Shown here piece after piece: positions 36,574-45,278 of a stretch of 64,000 bases of DNA. The notes beneath the pieces were generated by a model. That model made no database searches. It was not told where the DNA came from and saw only the letters and a program-made list of their open reading frames with translations. The stretch covers positions 1 through 64,000 of the forward strand of contig CAZNIS010000013.1 in NCBI GenBank assembly GCA_964573105.1, written 5' to 3'. Within the stretch, counting starts at the first letter, position 1. Every line of letters starts with the position of its first letter. A program made the translations under genes and the position numbers. The DNA is from CAKZSB01 sp964573105 (GTDB lineage: Bacteria; Pseudomonadota; Gammaproteobacteria; Granulosicoccales; Granulosicoccaceae).

Positions 36574-36981
36574 CTCGATGGCGACATGGTATTCCTGAAG
36601 GATTGGCTGTCAGCATGTCGAATGAATCAGCTTATTGGTCAGCACTGTCTCGTGAGCGATCAATGCCGATTTCTTTGAAAATTCACGCAGTGAGAGTAGG
36701 ATGGAAGGCCAGTCGACAGGGCGTACCTGCAAATCACCTGTGCATGGTTGAGTGGCTGCTTCCTTTGAAAGGGTCAGGCCCGCAAAGATGGGCGTCGTCG
36801 TGATGCTAAGGGTTTCACCAGTAATGCATACCAGATAAACAACCATCATAAGATCATTGTTTTGGCACGTTGGGTATTATCGTGGGTTGGTGCAGTCTGT
36901 CGTTGTAGTCGGGTGTAAGAGAAGCACTGTAGAACAAGTGGGTGCGGTGGTAGTGGAACGGGATGCCCGGGCATCGCAGAG
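36574..36981. other. Intergenic region, nothing recognised
   Basis: About 400 bases between divergent genes. Two short frames have no support. It should hold promoters for both neighbours, but none is clear. Confidence 0.45.
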
Positions 36982-36987
36982 GTGCAG

Positions 36988-38997
36988 ATGATGCATGGAA
37001 AGAACAACAATGGGTTGTCGTCAAGCTGGCATGTGACGTGGCACGTCAGGCGAGTGCTGCAGCGTGTCGTCACCGGTGTGGTGGCAGGGCTTTTACTCAG
37101 TGGCTGTGATCTCTTTGACGACGACGATGATCAGCAACTCGCCGACAATGACACCCGGGTGGTGGTGGTCGTGGCGGATGGCAGCGCCGATGCGCCAACG
37201 CAAGATGATTCCGGGGCCTCAGATCTGGCTGAGGAACCCGTTGTCAGCGTGGCGACGGTCACCGAAGATGATGCCGGTGCTGGCGGTGCAGCCACAGAAG
37301 ATTCTGACGATCAGACTGACACAGAGAGCGTTACCGGCTCGACCGATGATGACTCCGCAGCTGGCGGTGATCAGCCCGTTGGCAGTGATGATGCACCCGA
37401 AAGTGATCCCGGCAGCGAATCGGACGACTCGGGCAACGTGGATGATGCGGCCGACAGCGACGATGCCTCTGATACTGACGACGCTCCTGTGGCTGATGAC
37501 AGCGCCGGGAATACTGCTTCAGACGACACAGAAGACAATGCGCCGGTAAGTGATGCTGATTCGTCGCCGCAACAGGACGACGCGCCAGAGCCGACAGGTG
37601 ACCCGCCACCGGTCGAGACACCGGACAACGATGGCAATAACGATTCGGTCGTCGAGACACCAGATGAAAGCCTTGAGATTGTCTCGTTTGATGGGTCTGT
37701 TCCGGCTTTTCCCGGTGCCGAGGGCCATGGCGCGTCGGCGCGCGGCGGGCGTGGCGGAATTGTCGTCAAGGTAACCAACCTGAATGACTCGGGCCCAGGC
37801 AGTTTGCGCGCTGCCATGATGATGACCGAGCCCAGAATGATTCTGTTTGAGGTGTCTGGCACCATTGCGTTGCAACAGCAAATTCGACTCAAGGCGGCGA
37901 ACAGCTATTTCACCATCGCGGGGCAGACAGCCCCCGGCGACGGCATCGCGATCAGAAATCACAAACTGGTGTTCGATGGGGTAACCGAAGGCATCGTGCG
38001 GCACCTGCGTCTGCGGCATGGCTGTGCCAGTAATTGCACCGTCGGCGTTGCCGACAATCTCACGCTGTTAGGCGACACCAGCCTGCTTATTTTCGATCAC
38101 CTGTCGATGACCTGGGCAGAGGACGAGGTGATGGATGTCTGGGGTGATAACATTCGCGACATCACGTTTCAGTGGTCGATGATGGGTGAGGGGACGGTGT
38201 TCTGTGTCGAGGGCGCGAGTCAGAATCTGGGGCCTTTGATTGGCGGCGGTGACGGCATTCACAACGTCACCTTTGCCAATAATTTCATCGCTCACACCTG
38301 CTACCGTAACTTCATGCAGTCGGCCGGGCAGGTTAGTTTCGTCAATAACATGAGCTACAACACCTTCAAGCTCGATTACAGTTTCTCGGTCCATCCACGG
38401 TCGACTGAACAGATCAGCGCTGATATCGTCGGGCACTACTTTCGCGAGGGCCCACAAACTGATCGACGCAATTTGATCGATGTGATTAATGCTGTCGGCA
38501 GCGAGCCGCGACCGGCGGTGAGTCTTCACATTCAGGACGTGGCGCCGTTTACCGTGTCTGGCGATGTACACCCGTTTTTTCTCGACGACCCTTACTCGCT
38601 GGTATCCACGCGTAGTATTGGCTCGGATGTGTTGCCACGTTGGCAGCAGCGCAATCAACCGCTGCCAGCGCCGCAGTTCCCGGTCAGCCGGGTGCCTTCA
38701 TTCGATGTGCCGGATAAAATTCTGGGCTCGGTGGGAGCCAGCCTGCCGCGCCGGGATGAAGTGGATCAGCGTCTGGTCGAAAGTTTTCACACGCTGCGGG
38801 GCTGGGAGAGTGTGAATCTGCGTCAGTATCCCGATTTACAGACGTATGATCTTCGCATCGACAGTGATGACGATGGAATGCCGGACGACTGGGAGGTGAG
38901 TAATGGGCTCGATCCGTTTGATGGCAACGATCACGCCGGCGACATAGACAACGACGGCTACAGCAACATCGAAAACTTCATTAACAGCCTTCGATAG
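36988..38997 (+). CDS. Pectate-lyase-like lipoprotein with a long Asp/Ser-rich linker
   Basis: ATG 36988 (GAGG at 36979-36982) gives about 669 residues. A lipoprotein signal ends LLLSGCDLFDDDDD. Residues about 45-235 are an extremely acidic Asp/Ser/Ala/Thr linker. The catalytic-type domain begins FPGAEGHGASARGGRGGIVV and continues LNDSGPGSLRAAM, AGQTAPGDGIAI and VRHLRLRHG, the hallmark set of the PL1-like pectate lyase/right-handed beta-helix family. A calcium-binding EF-hand-like stretch (DSDDDGMPDDWE, then DIDNDGYSN) ends the protein. It probably acts on uronate polysaccharides at the cell surface and needs calcium. Substrate unknown. Confidence 0.85.
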   Translation: MMHGKNNNGLSSSWHVTWHVRRVLQRVVTGVVAGLLLSGCDLFDDDDDQQLADNDTRVVVVVADGSADAPTQDDSGASDLAEEPVVSVATVTEDDAGAGGAATEDSDDQTDTESVTGSTDDDSAAGGDQPVGSDDAPESDPGSESDDSGNVDDAADSDDASDTDDAPVADDSAGNTASDDTEDNAPVSDADSSPQQDDAPEPTGDPPPVETPDNDGNNDSVVETPDESLEIVSFDGSVPAFPGAEGHGASARGGRGGIVVKVTNLNDSGPGSLRAAMMMTEPRMILFEVSGTIALQQQIRLKAANSYFTIAGQTAPGDGIAIRNHKLVFDGVTEGIVRHLRLRHGCASNCTVGVADNLTLLGDTSLLIFDHLSMTWAEDEVMDVWGDNIRDITFQWSMMGEGTVFCVEGASQNLGPLIGGGDGIHNVTFANNFIAHTCYRNFMQSAGQVSFVNNMSYNTFKLDYSFSVHPRSTEQISADIVGHYFREGPQTDRRNLIDVINAVGSEPRPAVSLHIQDVAPFTVSGDVHPFFLDDPYSLVSTRSIGSDVLPRWQQRNQPLPAPQFPVSRVPSFDVPDKILGSVGASLPRRDEVDQRLVESFHTLRGWESVNLRQYPDLQTYDLRIDSDDDGMPDDWEVSNGLDPFDGNDHAGDIDNDGYSNIENFINSLR

Positions 38998-39116
38998 CGC
39001 GTATGCGTTCACGCCATACCAGGCGCTTTTTCAGTGGCTGTTCACAGTGCGTCTGTCGTGCACGGGGGTAGGAGTGTCCGGGGCGCGCAGCTGCACGGAA
39101 CATACACGGGTATTTA

Positions 39117-39172
39117 GGTGCGGCCGGCCAGGTGCGGCCGGCCAGGTGCGGCCGGCCAGGTGCGACTGGCCA
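39117..39172. repeat. 14-bp tandem repeat, four copies
   Basis: Units GGTGCGGCCGGCCA at 39117, 39131 and 39145 are identical; the fourth (39159-39172, GGTGCGACTGGCCA) has two changes. A further diverged unit may follow. It lies between the pectate-lyase and helicase genes. GGCCGGCC within each unit is a palindrome. Confidence 0.9.
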
Positions 39173-39380
39173 GGCTACGACCGACACCGCCCACGGGTGC
39201 GACCGGCGTGCTGTGAACAGCCACATAGCGCGCAGTCGCGGATAGCGCGTAGGCAGGTAACGAATCAGTACCTGCCGATTCAGCCTGGCACTTGTGCAAT
39301 CGGTGCCTCGTGATTGCACCGTTCGATCACGGCGCGTACACAGTATCGCAAGCTAGAATTTCGCGATCGTCGGCAGTGAT

Positions 39381-42083
39381 ATGCTGTCGGTTAAATTCCA
39401 TCCTGTCTTCCTGGCCCTGACTGCCTACTCTTCCACCTTCGTGAAAATAACCGGCAAGATCAATCCTGCCCGACCGGGGGATCTAACTGCGCAGTTGCGC
39501 CGCAAACGCAGACAGCAAGCTCAATCGCAGGCAGCTACCGATGCCACGCAGGCAGCGCCAAAACCGCCACCCGAGCTGCCGCCGGTGCCACACCAGCCGG
39601 TGGCAACGCTTGCCGATGCCATCGCGCGAACCGAACAATGGTACGCCGACAACCAGTGGCAGGTGTTCGACTATCAGCGCGATTCCTGGAACGCCTGGCA
39701 CGAGGGGCGCTCGGGACTGATTCACTCACCGACCGGCAGTGGAAAGACGCTGGCCGCCTGGCTGGGCGCGGTGCAATCGGCATTGTTAAAGGAACGTGCG
39801 CCCACTGGTTTGCAGGTACTGTGGATCACACCGCTTCGCGCACTGGCTGCAGATACGCGTGAACAGTTGCAATCGGCTTCGCGCGCAATGCAAGCCGAGT
39901 TGCGCATCGAGACGAGAACCGGTGATACCAGCAGTTCGCACCGCAGCCGGCAGCGCAGCAAGCCACCGTTTGCGCTGATCACAACGCCGGAAAGTCTGTC
40001 GGTCATGCTGAGCTACGCCGACGGTGACAAGGGCTTTTCGCAGCTGCATACCGTGGTGGTGGACGAGTGGCACGAACTGCTCGGCAGTAAACGCGGCGTG
40101 CAGTTACAGCTGTGTCTGGCGCGGCTGCGCAAACAGAGTCCAGGGCTCAAGGTGTGGGGGGTGTCGGCCACGCTTGCCAACCTGCCACAGGCGATGGACG
40201 CGCTGATCGGCAGCGACAGCAACGGCGCGCTGATTTGCGGCGTTGTGCCGAAATCTGTTGTCGTGGAATCCATCCTGCCGGGTGATGATCAACGCTTTCG
40301 CTGGTCTGGCCACCTCGGTTTGCAGTTGGCAGAGCAAGTGATGTCGGTAGTCGGGCGCGGTGGGTCAACCCTGGTGTTCACCAATACCCGGGCTCAGGCG
40401 GAGTTGTGGTTTCAGGCGTTGGTGCAACTGCAGGAGCTGGCCGAAGATGAGATCGCTTTGCATCATGGCTCACTGGATCTGGCGCTGCGCCATCAGATCG
40501 AGCAAAGGCTGCGCGAAGGGCAACTGCGCTGTGTGGTGTGTACGTCATCGCTGGATCTTGGCGTCGATTTCAGCCCGGTTGACCAGGTCGTGCAGATCGG
40601 CAGCCCCAAGGGCGTTGCACGGCTGCTGCAACGGGCCGGTCGCAGCGGCCATCAGCCGGGCGCCGTGTCGCGCATCGTGTGTGTGCCCACCCATGCGTTT
40701 GAGCTGGTGGAGATCACCGCCGTTCGCAAGGCATTGGCTGAAAACCGCATTGAATCGCGGATAACACCGGCGTGTTGCCTGGACGTGCTTAGTCAGCACC
40801 TGGTGACAATTGCGATGGGCAGTGGCTTCACGGCTGATGATATGTACACCGAAGTGACGTCCACTGCAGCCTTTGCCGCGCTGGGCGAATCGCAATGGCG
40901 CTGGGTGCTGGACTTTATCACCCGTGGTGGACAGGCCCTGAAGGGCTACCCGCAATATCACAAGGTTATTGACGACAATGGCACCTATAAAGTCGTCAAT
41001 AAAAGCATTGCGCAACGCCACCGTATGGCCATAGGCACGATTGTCAGCGACGCGCAGATCAATATTGCTTTTCAACGTGGCAAGCGGCTGGGCAGCACGG
41101 AGGAGTCGTTTATTGCGCGCTTAAAGCCCGGTGATACGTTTCAGTTCGCCGGCCGCTATCTTGAGCTGGTTCGTGTACGCGACATGACCGCGCAAGTAAA
41201 AAAGGCGAGCCGGAAACGTTCCACGGTGCCGCGCTGGCGCGGCACGCAGATGCCAATCTCGACGCAGCTTGCCGACAGCGTCCTAGAGACCCTGACCGCG
41301 TGGCAGGAAAAGTCTATTGAGTCGCCGGAGTTGCAGTCCATCGACGATATGCTGCAATTACAGCAGCGCTGGTCGACAATCCCGGGGCCTGATGATCTTT
41401 TGATTGAGTTTATAAAAACTCGTGAGGGTTACAGTCTTTTCTGTTTTCCGTTCGCGGGCCGGTTGGCGCACGAAGGCCTGGCGATGTTGCTGGCGTACCG
41501 TTTGTCACGGCAATTCCCGATGACGCTGAATCTGCAGATCAATGACTACGGACTGGAATTGCAGTGTACGCAGCCGTTCGATGACTTCGTTGCGTTGGCC
41601 GAGGCTGAGCTTCGGCCGCTTTTTAGTACCGAGCATCTGGTCGATGACATACTGGCGTCGATTAACAGCGGTGAAATTGCACGCCGTCAATTTCGCGGCA
41701 TCGCGCGCATTGCCGGTTTGGTGTTCAACGGTTACCCCGGAAAGTCCAAGTCGGCTAAACAGGTGCAGGCCTCCAGCGGTTTGATTTTCGATGTGCTGGA
41801 AAACTACGATGCTGACAATCTACTGCTCGAGCAAGCAAGGCGCGAGGTGCTCGAACAACAGCTTGAATTGCGGCGCATCGAATCCTGTCTGCAAAGCATT
41901 GGCGATAAACGCTGGCGCATTATGCAACCCGAACGGCTGACGCCACTGGCGTTTCCGTTGTGGGCCGAGAGTGTGCAGGGGCAGACTTTCAGTTCAGAAT
42001 CGTTCCAGGCCCGAATCACGAAAATGCTTGCGCAGCTTGAGAGCGCAGCGCAGCAAACACTGGATCATGCCAGCGGTGACTGA
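39381..42083 (+). CDS. Ligase-associated DNA damage response DEXH-box helicase (Lhr-like)
   Basis: The 900-residue protein is a superfamily 2 helicase: Walker A SPTGSGKT near residue 117, the DEWHE box near 228, SATLANLP (motif III), and QRAGRSGHQPG (motif VI) near 420. Its long C-terminal half matches the ligase-associated, Lhr-core helicases, which act in DNA repair with an ATP-dependent ligase, a metallo-beta-lactamase exonuclease and PdeM. The first 60 residues, rich in Ala, Pro and Gln, are an unusual extension. Only PdeM is next door here, and the ligase and exonuclease genes are not in the window. Stop overlaps pdeM by 17 bp. Confidence 0.93.
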   Translation: MLSVKFHPVFLALTAYSSTFVKITGKINPARPGDLTAQLRRKRRQQAQSQAATDATQAAPKPPPELPPVPHQPVATLADAIARTEQWYADNQWQVFDYQRDSWNAWHEGRSGLIHSPTGSGKTLAAWLGAVQSALLKERAPTGLQVLWITPLRALAADTREQLQSASRAMQAELRIETRTGDTSSSHRSRQRSKPPFALITTPESLSVMLSYADGDKGFSQLHTVVVDEWHELLGSKRGVQLQLCLARLRKQSPGLKVWGVSATLANLPQAMDALIGSDSNGALICGVVPKSVVVESILPGDDQRFRWSGHLGLQLAEQVMSVVGRGGSTLVFTNTRAQAELWFQALVQLQELAEDEIALHHGSLDLALRHQIEQRLREGQLRCVVCTSSLDLGVDFSPVDQVVQIGSPKGVARLLQRAGRSGHQPGAVSRIVCVPTHAFELVEITAVRKALAENRIESRITPACCLDVLSQHLVTIAMGSGFTADDMYTEVTSTAAFAALGESQWRWVLDFITRGGQALKGYPQYHKVIDDNGTYKVVNKSIAQRHRMAIGTIVSDAQINIAFQRGKRLGSTEESFIARLKPGDTFQFAGRYLELVRVRDMTAQVKKASRKRSTVPRWRGTQMPISTQLADSVLETLTAWQEKSIESPELQSIDDMLQLQQRWSTIPGPDDLLIEFIKTREGYSLFCFPFAGRLAHEGLAMLLAYRLSRQFPMTLNLQINDYGLELQCTQPFDDFVALAEAELRPLFSTEHLVDDILASINSGEIARRQFRGIARIAGLVFNGYPGKSKSAKQVQASSGLIFDVLENYDADNLLLEQARREVLEQQLELRRIESCLQSIGDKRWRIMQPERLTPLAFPLWAESVQGQTFSSESFQARITKMLAQLESAAQQTLDHASGD

Positions 42084-42738
42084 GCGGGGAGTCGGTACAC
42101 TACGAGTGGACTGTTGCGGTGAGGCGTTATCCCTGTTGCCGGATAAGCTCGTCTATTGGGCGGCGAAAAAAACGCTCTTTGCCGCCGATGTTCACGCCGG
42201 TAAGGAGCAGGCATTCAACCGCGCTGGCGTGCCCATACCGGCAGGTATTAGCGAGGATACCTTTTCGCTGTTGATGGGAGCGGTTGATCAGACTGGTGCA
42301 GAGCGACTGGTGATACTGGGCGACCTGCTACACACCGTGCCCGACTTATCAGAAACCTGGCAGGTGCATTGGCAGTCAATGCTTGCCGCACGCGAGCAGC
42401 TGTGTACACAGGTCATTATCGGCAATCACGACAGTCTGGCGGCAAGGCGGCGACTGCTAGCGTCAGTGGAGTGGACAACCGAACTGCTCGACCCGCCGTT
42501 TGTCTGTCTGCACCAGCCGTGTGAAGATATGCGGGGTTTTGTTTTGGCTGGCCACATTCATCCTGTCTGGCAATTATCGGTTGGCAAACGGCAACGCATT
42601 ACAGCACCGGTATTCTGGTTTCAGCAACAGCTTGCCGTGCTGCCGGCCTTTGGATTGTTCACGGGTGGCTACCGGATCGAACGAAAAAAAACCGATCGAC
42701 TGTACATGGTTGGGGAAGGTTGCGTCATCGAGGTGTAG
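42067..42738 (+). CDS. pdeM: Ligase-associated DNA damage response phosphoesterase PdeM
   Basis: ATG 42067 lies inside the end of the helicase gene. The 223-residue protein has the calcineurin-type metallophosphoesterase motifs in order: FAADVHAGK, LVILGDLLH, IIGNHDS and LAGHIHP, giving the two-metal site. PdeM proteins are predicted nucleases or phosphodiesterases in the same repair set as the upstream helicase. A longer in-frame ORF from 41971 exists but has no family support. Confidence 0.93.
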   Translation: MPAVTERGVGTLRVDCCGEALSLLPDKLVYWAAKKTLFAADVHAGKEQAFNRAGVPIPAGISEDTFSLLMGAVDQTGAERLVILGDLLHTVPDLSETWQVHWQSMLAAREQLCTQVIIGNHDSLAARRRLLASVEWTTELLDPPFVCLHQPCEDMRGFVLAGHIHPVWQLSVGKRQRITAPVFWFQQQLAVLPAFGLFTGGYRIERKKTDRLYMVGEGCVIEV

Positions 42739-42772
42739 GATTGGGTAGTGATGGCAACAATAGCTGATAGCA

Positions 42773-43141
42773 ATGGGAGAGAATGCTTTGATTGAGCGGA
42801 TGCGCGGGGATTCACCGATTGGCAGAAGTCAGTCTTCGGCCTACGCTGATCTAGTCTGGAGTGTGGCGACGGCAAGCGATGAAAGCCTTGATCTTACCGG
42901 TCAGACAGCGCAAGCGCTGGCGGTGCTCGATAAAAACCTGCAGGATCTGGGTTCGGACAAAACCCGAATAGTCTCCGCCCAGTTATTTATTGCCAACATT
43001 GACGACAAGCCAGTGATGGATCGTGTCTGGAACGAATGGATTGGGTCGGACCCCGCGCACTGGCCGCAGCGTGCCTGCCTGGGTGTCGACCTGGGCGGGC
43101 ATTGGCTGATCGAAATTACGGTCACGGCGGTGCGTGAATAG
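42773..43141 (+). CDS. RidA/YjgF family protein
   Basis: The 122-residue protein has the RidA pattern, but the N-terminal pocket residues differ from the canonical deaminase: YADLVWSVATAS replaces the usual GxLVYxSGQ. The centre (TAQALAVLDKNLQDLGSDKTRIVSAQLFIANI) and the end (WPQRACLGVDL, LIEITVTAV) fit the family. The conserved Arg of 2-iminoacid deaminases may correspond to RACL. It probably belongs to a RidA-like subfamily of unsure substrate. The start is uncertain: ATG 42773, or TTG 42788 behind GGGAGA. Confidence 0.85.
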   Translation: MGENALIERMRGDSPIGRSQSSAYADLVWSVATASDESLDLTGQTAQALAVLDKNLQDLGSDKTRIVSAQLFIANIDDKPVMDRVWNEWIGSDPAHWPQRACLGVDLGGHWLIEITVTAVRE

Positions 43142-43163
43142 ACAGCAGGGTTCAATCAGGTTG

Positions 43164-43190
43164 CGGGCAGCCGCCTGTGACTGCCCGTTT
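43164..43190. terminator. Hairpin between convergent genes
   Basis: CGGGCAG (43164-43170) and CTGCCCG (43181-43187) with TTTAGT after them. It lies between the ends of the RidA-like and SnoaL-like genes and could serve both. Confidence 0.5.
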
Positions 43191-43202
43191 AGTCATATGG
43201 CG

Positions 43203-43613
43203 TCAAGCCCATCCCAATTGCCGCATGGCTTGCGTGTCATTCCATATTTTGGTCATGTGTCGAATCTTTCCGTCGCTGAACTGCATCGAGTAGACATACT
43301 CTGAAGCCACAGTCTTGCCGGTCGGTGGTACCGGCCCTTCACCTGTTTGTGTGCCATGAAACACACCAAACGCGATGGCAGTGTCGCGTGCTTCATCGAA
43401 TGCCATGGCCTTGAGTTCGTAGTGTCCATCGGGGACTGGACCGAATAGGTCCTTCATCCAGTCACAATAGGCTGACAAGGTGGTTACTTCTGCCAATGCG
43501 TCTGCCTGGCAGGAAAAACCGGCATCCGGGTGACACCATTGGCTGCATGCGTCCCAGCCTTTGCCAGTCTCGCAGGCATCGAAAAAGAGGCTGGCTGATT
43601 CTTGATTAGACAT
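43203..43613 (-). CDS. SnoaL-like (NTF2 fold) protein
   Basis: From ATG 43613 the protein is 136 residues. The pattern SASLFFDACETGKGWDACSQWCHPDAGFSC, then YCDWMKDLFGPVPDGHYELKAMAFDE and KIRHMTKIWND, fits the NTF2-like/SnoaL superfamily. Members may be polyketide cyclases, small-molecule-binding proteins or ester-type enzymes, so the substrate is unknown. An earlier start at 43730 is rejected because the extension lacks the fold. Confidence 0.8.
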   Translation of the reverse strand: MSNQESASLFFDACETGKGWDACSQWCHPDAGFSCQADALAEVTTLSAYCDWMKDLFGPVPDGHYELKAMAFDEARDTAIAFGVFHGTQTGEGPVPPTGKTVASEYVYSMQFSDGKIRHMTKIWNDTQAMRQLGWA

Positions 43614-43782
43614 GCGTATGATCCCTTTGTTGTTGGTCGAGCTAATCCTGCAGCGCTTGATCTTAATCAGGGCTCCAGCCGCTGTCAAAGTGCCTGCCGG
43701 CGAAGAACGCAAGCGTCGGCTGAATTGCAACGACGCTTGCGGCAGCGTAGCCTGATTGCACTATCGAAGACGAGGGCAATCG

Positions 43783-45243
43783 ATGCAGCTCGACAATCAG
43801 TCCAGTGCCAATCTGTTGATCATCATTTCCGATGAACATCGCAAGGATGCGATGGGGTGTGCCGGTCACCCGATGGTGCAGACGCCCAACCTGGATCGCC
43901 TGGCCGCACGCGGCACACATTTTACCAATGCATACACACCGTCACCCATGTGCGTGCCGGCTCGCGCCAGTCTCGCCTGTGGAGACTACGTTCACCGCAC
44001 CGCTTACTGGGACAGTGCCACACCCTATGATGGTGCGCGACGAAGCTGGATGCGGCAGCTGCGTGACACTGGCGTGCCTGTGACGTCGATCGGTAAATTG
44101 CACTTTAGATCTGGACAGGATGACAACGGCTTTAGCAATGAGATCCTGCCAATGCATGTGGTTGACGGCATCGGTTGGCCGATTGGTTTGCTGCGGCAGA
44201 ATTTGCCACCTTATCCGCAGGCGGCAGAGCTTGCCGCCGATGTTGGTATGGGCACAAGCACCTATACCGACTACGATCTGGACATTACGGCCGCGGCTGA
44301 ATCGTGGCTGCAACACCGTGACGTGCAGCCGTGGGCAGCGTTTGTCTCACTGGTGAGTCCGCACTATCCGCTGACCTGTCCGGAAGAATTTTATCGTTTG
44401 TATAACGTTAATGACATTCCACTGCCCGTCGGCTACAACGAGCACACGTCCCCGCAGCACAGCGAGCTGCAGAACATCGCCGGTTTCTATTGTTACAACC
44501 AGTACTTCGATGAAAAGAAGACGCGCGAGGCGATCGCTGCCTATTTTGGCCTGACCAGTTTTATGGACAACTGTGTCGGGCGGATACTGGCAGCGCTTGA
44601 GGCGAATGGGCAGGCGGAGAATACCGTGGTTGTCTACGTGTCCGATCACGGCGATATGCTCGGCGATCAGGGCTACTGGACCAAACAGGTGATGTATGAG
44701 CAATCGGTCGGGGTGCCGATGATCATGGCGGGTCCGGGTGTGCCAAGCGGCAGTCGCTGCGCTACTGCGGCATCATTAATCGATCTGGCGGCAACCGCGA
44801 TGGATGTCTGTGCGGTCGAGCACGACCAGCACAGTCGCGCGTTGCAGGGTATCTCCCTGCGAGAAATTGCCTGCCAGGCGGACGATTCAGAGCGCACCAT
44901 ACTCAGCGAGTATCACGACGGTGGATCGACCACTGGCACATTTATGGTGCGCTGGCAGAACTGGAAGTATGTGCACTACGTCGGCCATGCACCACAGCTT
45001 TTTGATTTGCAATCCGACCCGGATGAACGATGCGATCTTGGCACCCGGACTGACGATGCCGATATTCTGGAAGTCATTGCAGAAGGCGAACGCAGACTCA
45101 GAGCGATCTGTGATCCTGACGCGGTGAACGTTCGTTGTTTCGCCGATCAGAAGAAACGTATCGCGGCACTCGGCGGAGAGGCCGCCTGCCTGGACGCTGC
45201 TGTGTTTAACCACACGCCGTCGCCTAACGAACGGCGTCCGTAA
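43783..45243 (+). CDS. Sulfatase family hydrolase
   Basis: The 486-residue protein (ATG 43783) shows the alkaline-phosphatase superfamily: LIIISDEHRKDAMGC at the start, the sulfatase motif C-x-P-x-R as CVPAR (Cys near residue 57, modified to formylglycine in active enzymes), KLHFRSGQDD and YVSDHGDMLGDQGYWTK. Length and layout resemble choline-sulfatase-like and related cytoplasmic sulfatases; no signal peptide is present. The substrate is not determinable. Nearby enzymes of amine metabolism (FAD oxidoreductase, ureohydrolase) are suggestive but prove nothing. Confidence 0.88.
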   Translation: MQLDNQSSANLLIIISDEHRKDAMGCAGHPMVQTPNLDRLAARGTHFTNAYTPSPMCVPARASLACGDYVHRTAYWDSATPYDGARRSWMRQLRDTGVPVTSIGKLHFRSGQDDNGFSNEILPMHVVDGIGWPIGLLRQNLPPYPQAAELAADVGMGTSTYTDYDLDITAAAESWLQHRDVQPWAAFVSLVSPHYPLTCPEEFYRLYNVNDIPLPVGYNEHTSPQHSELQNIAGFYCYNQYFDEKKTREAIAAYFGLTSFMDNCVGRILAALEANGQAENTVVVYVSDHGDMLGDQGYWTKQVMYEQSVGVPMIMAGPGVPSGSRCATAASLIDLAATAMDVCAVEHDQHSRALQGISLREIACQADDSERTILSEYHDGGSTTGTFMVRWQNWKYVHYVGHAPQLFDLQSDPDERCDLGTRTDDADILEVIAEGERRLRAICDPDAVNVRCFADQKKRIAALGGEAACLDAAVFNHTPSPNERRP

Positions 45244-45278
45244 CCGATGGCACACCGGCTATGTGGCCCCACATTCCC

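Noticed and set aside
39117..39172. A CRISPR array
   Set aside because: Units are 14 bp and directly adjacent, without spacers.
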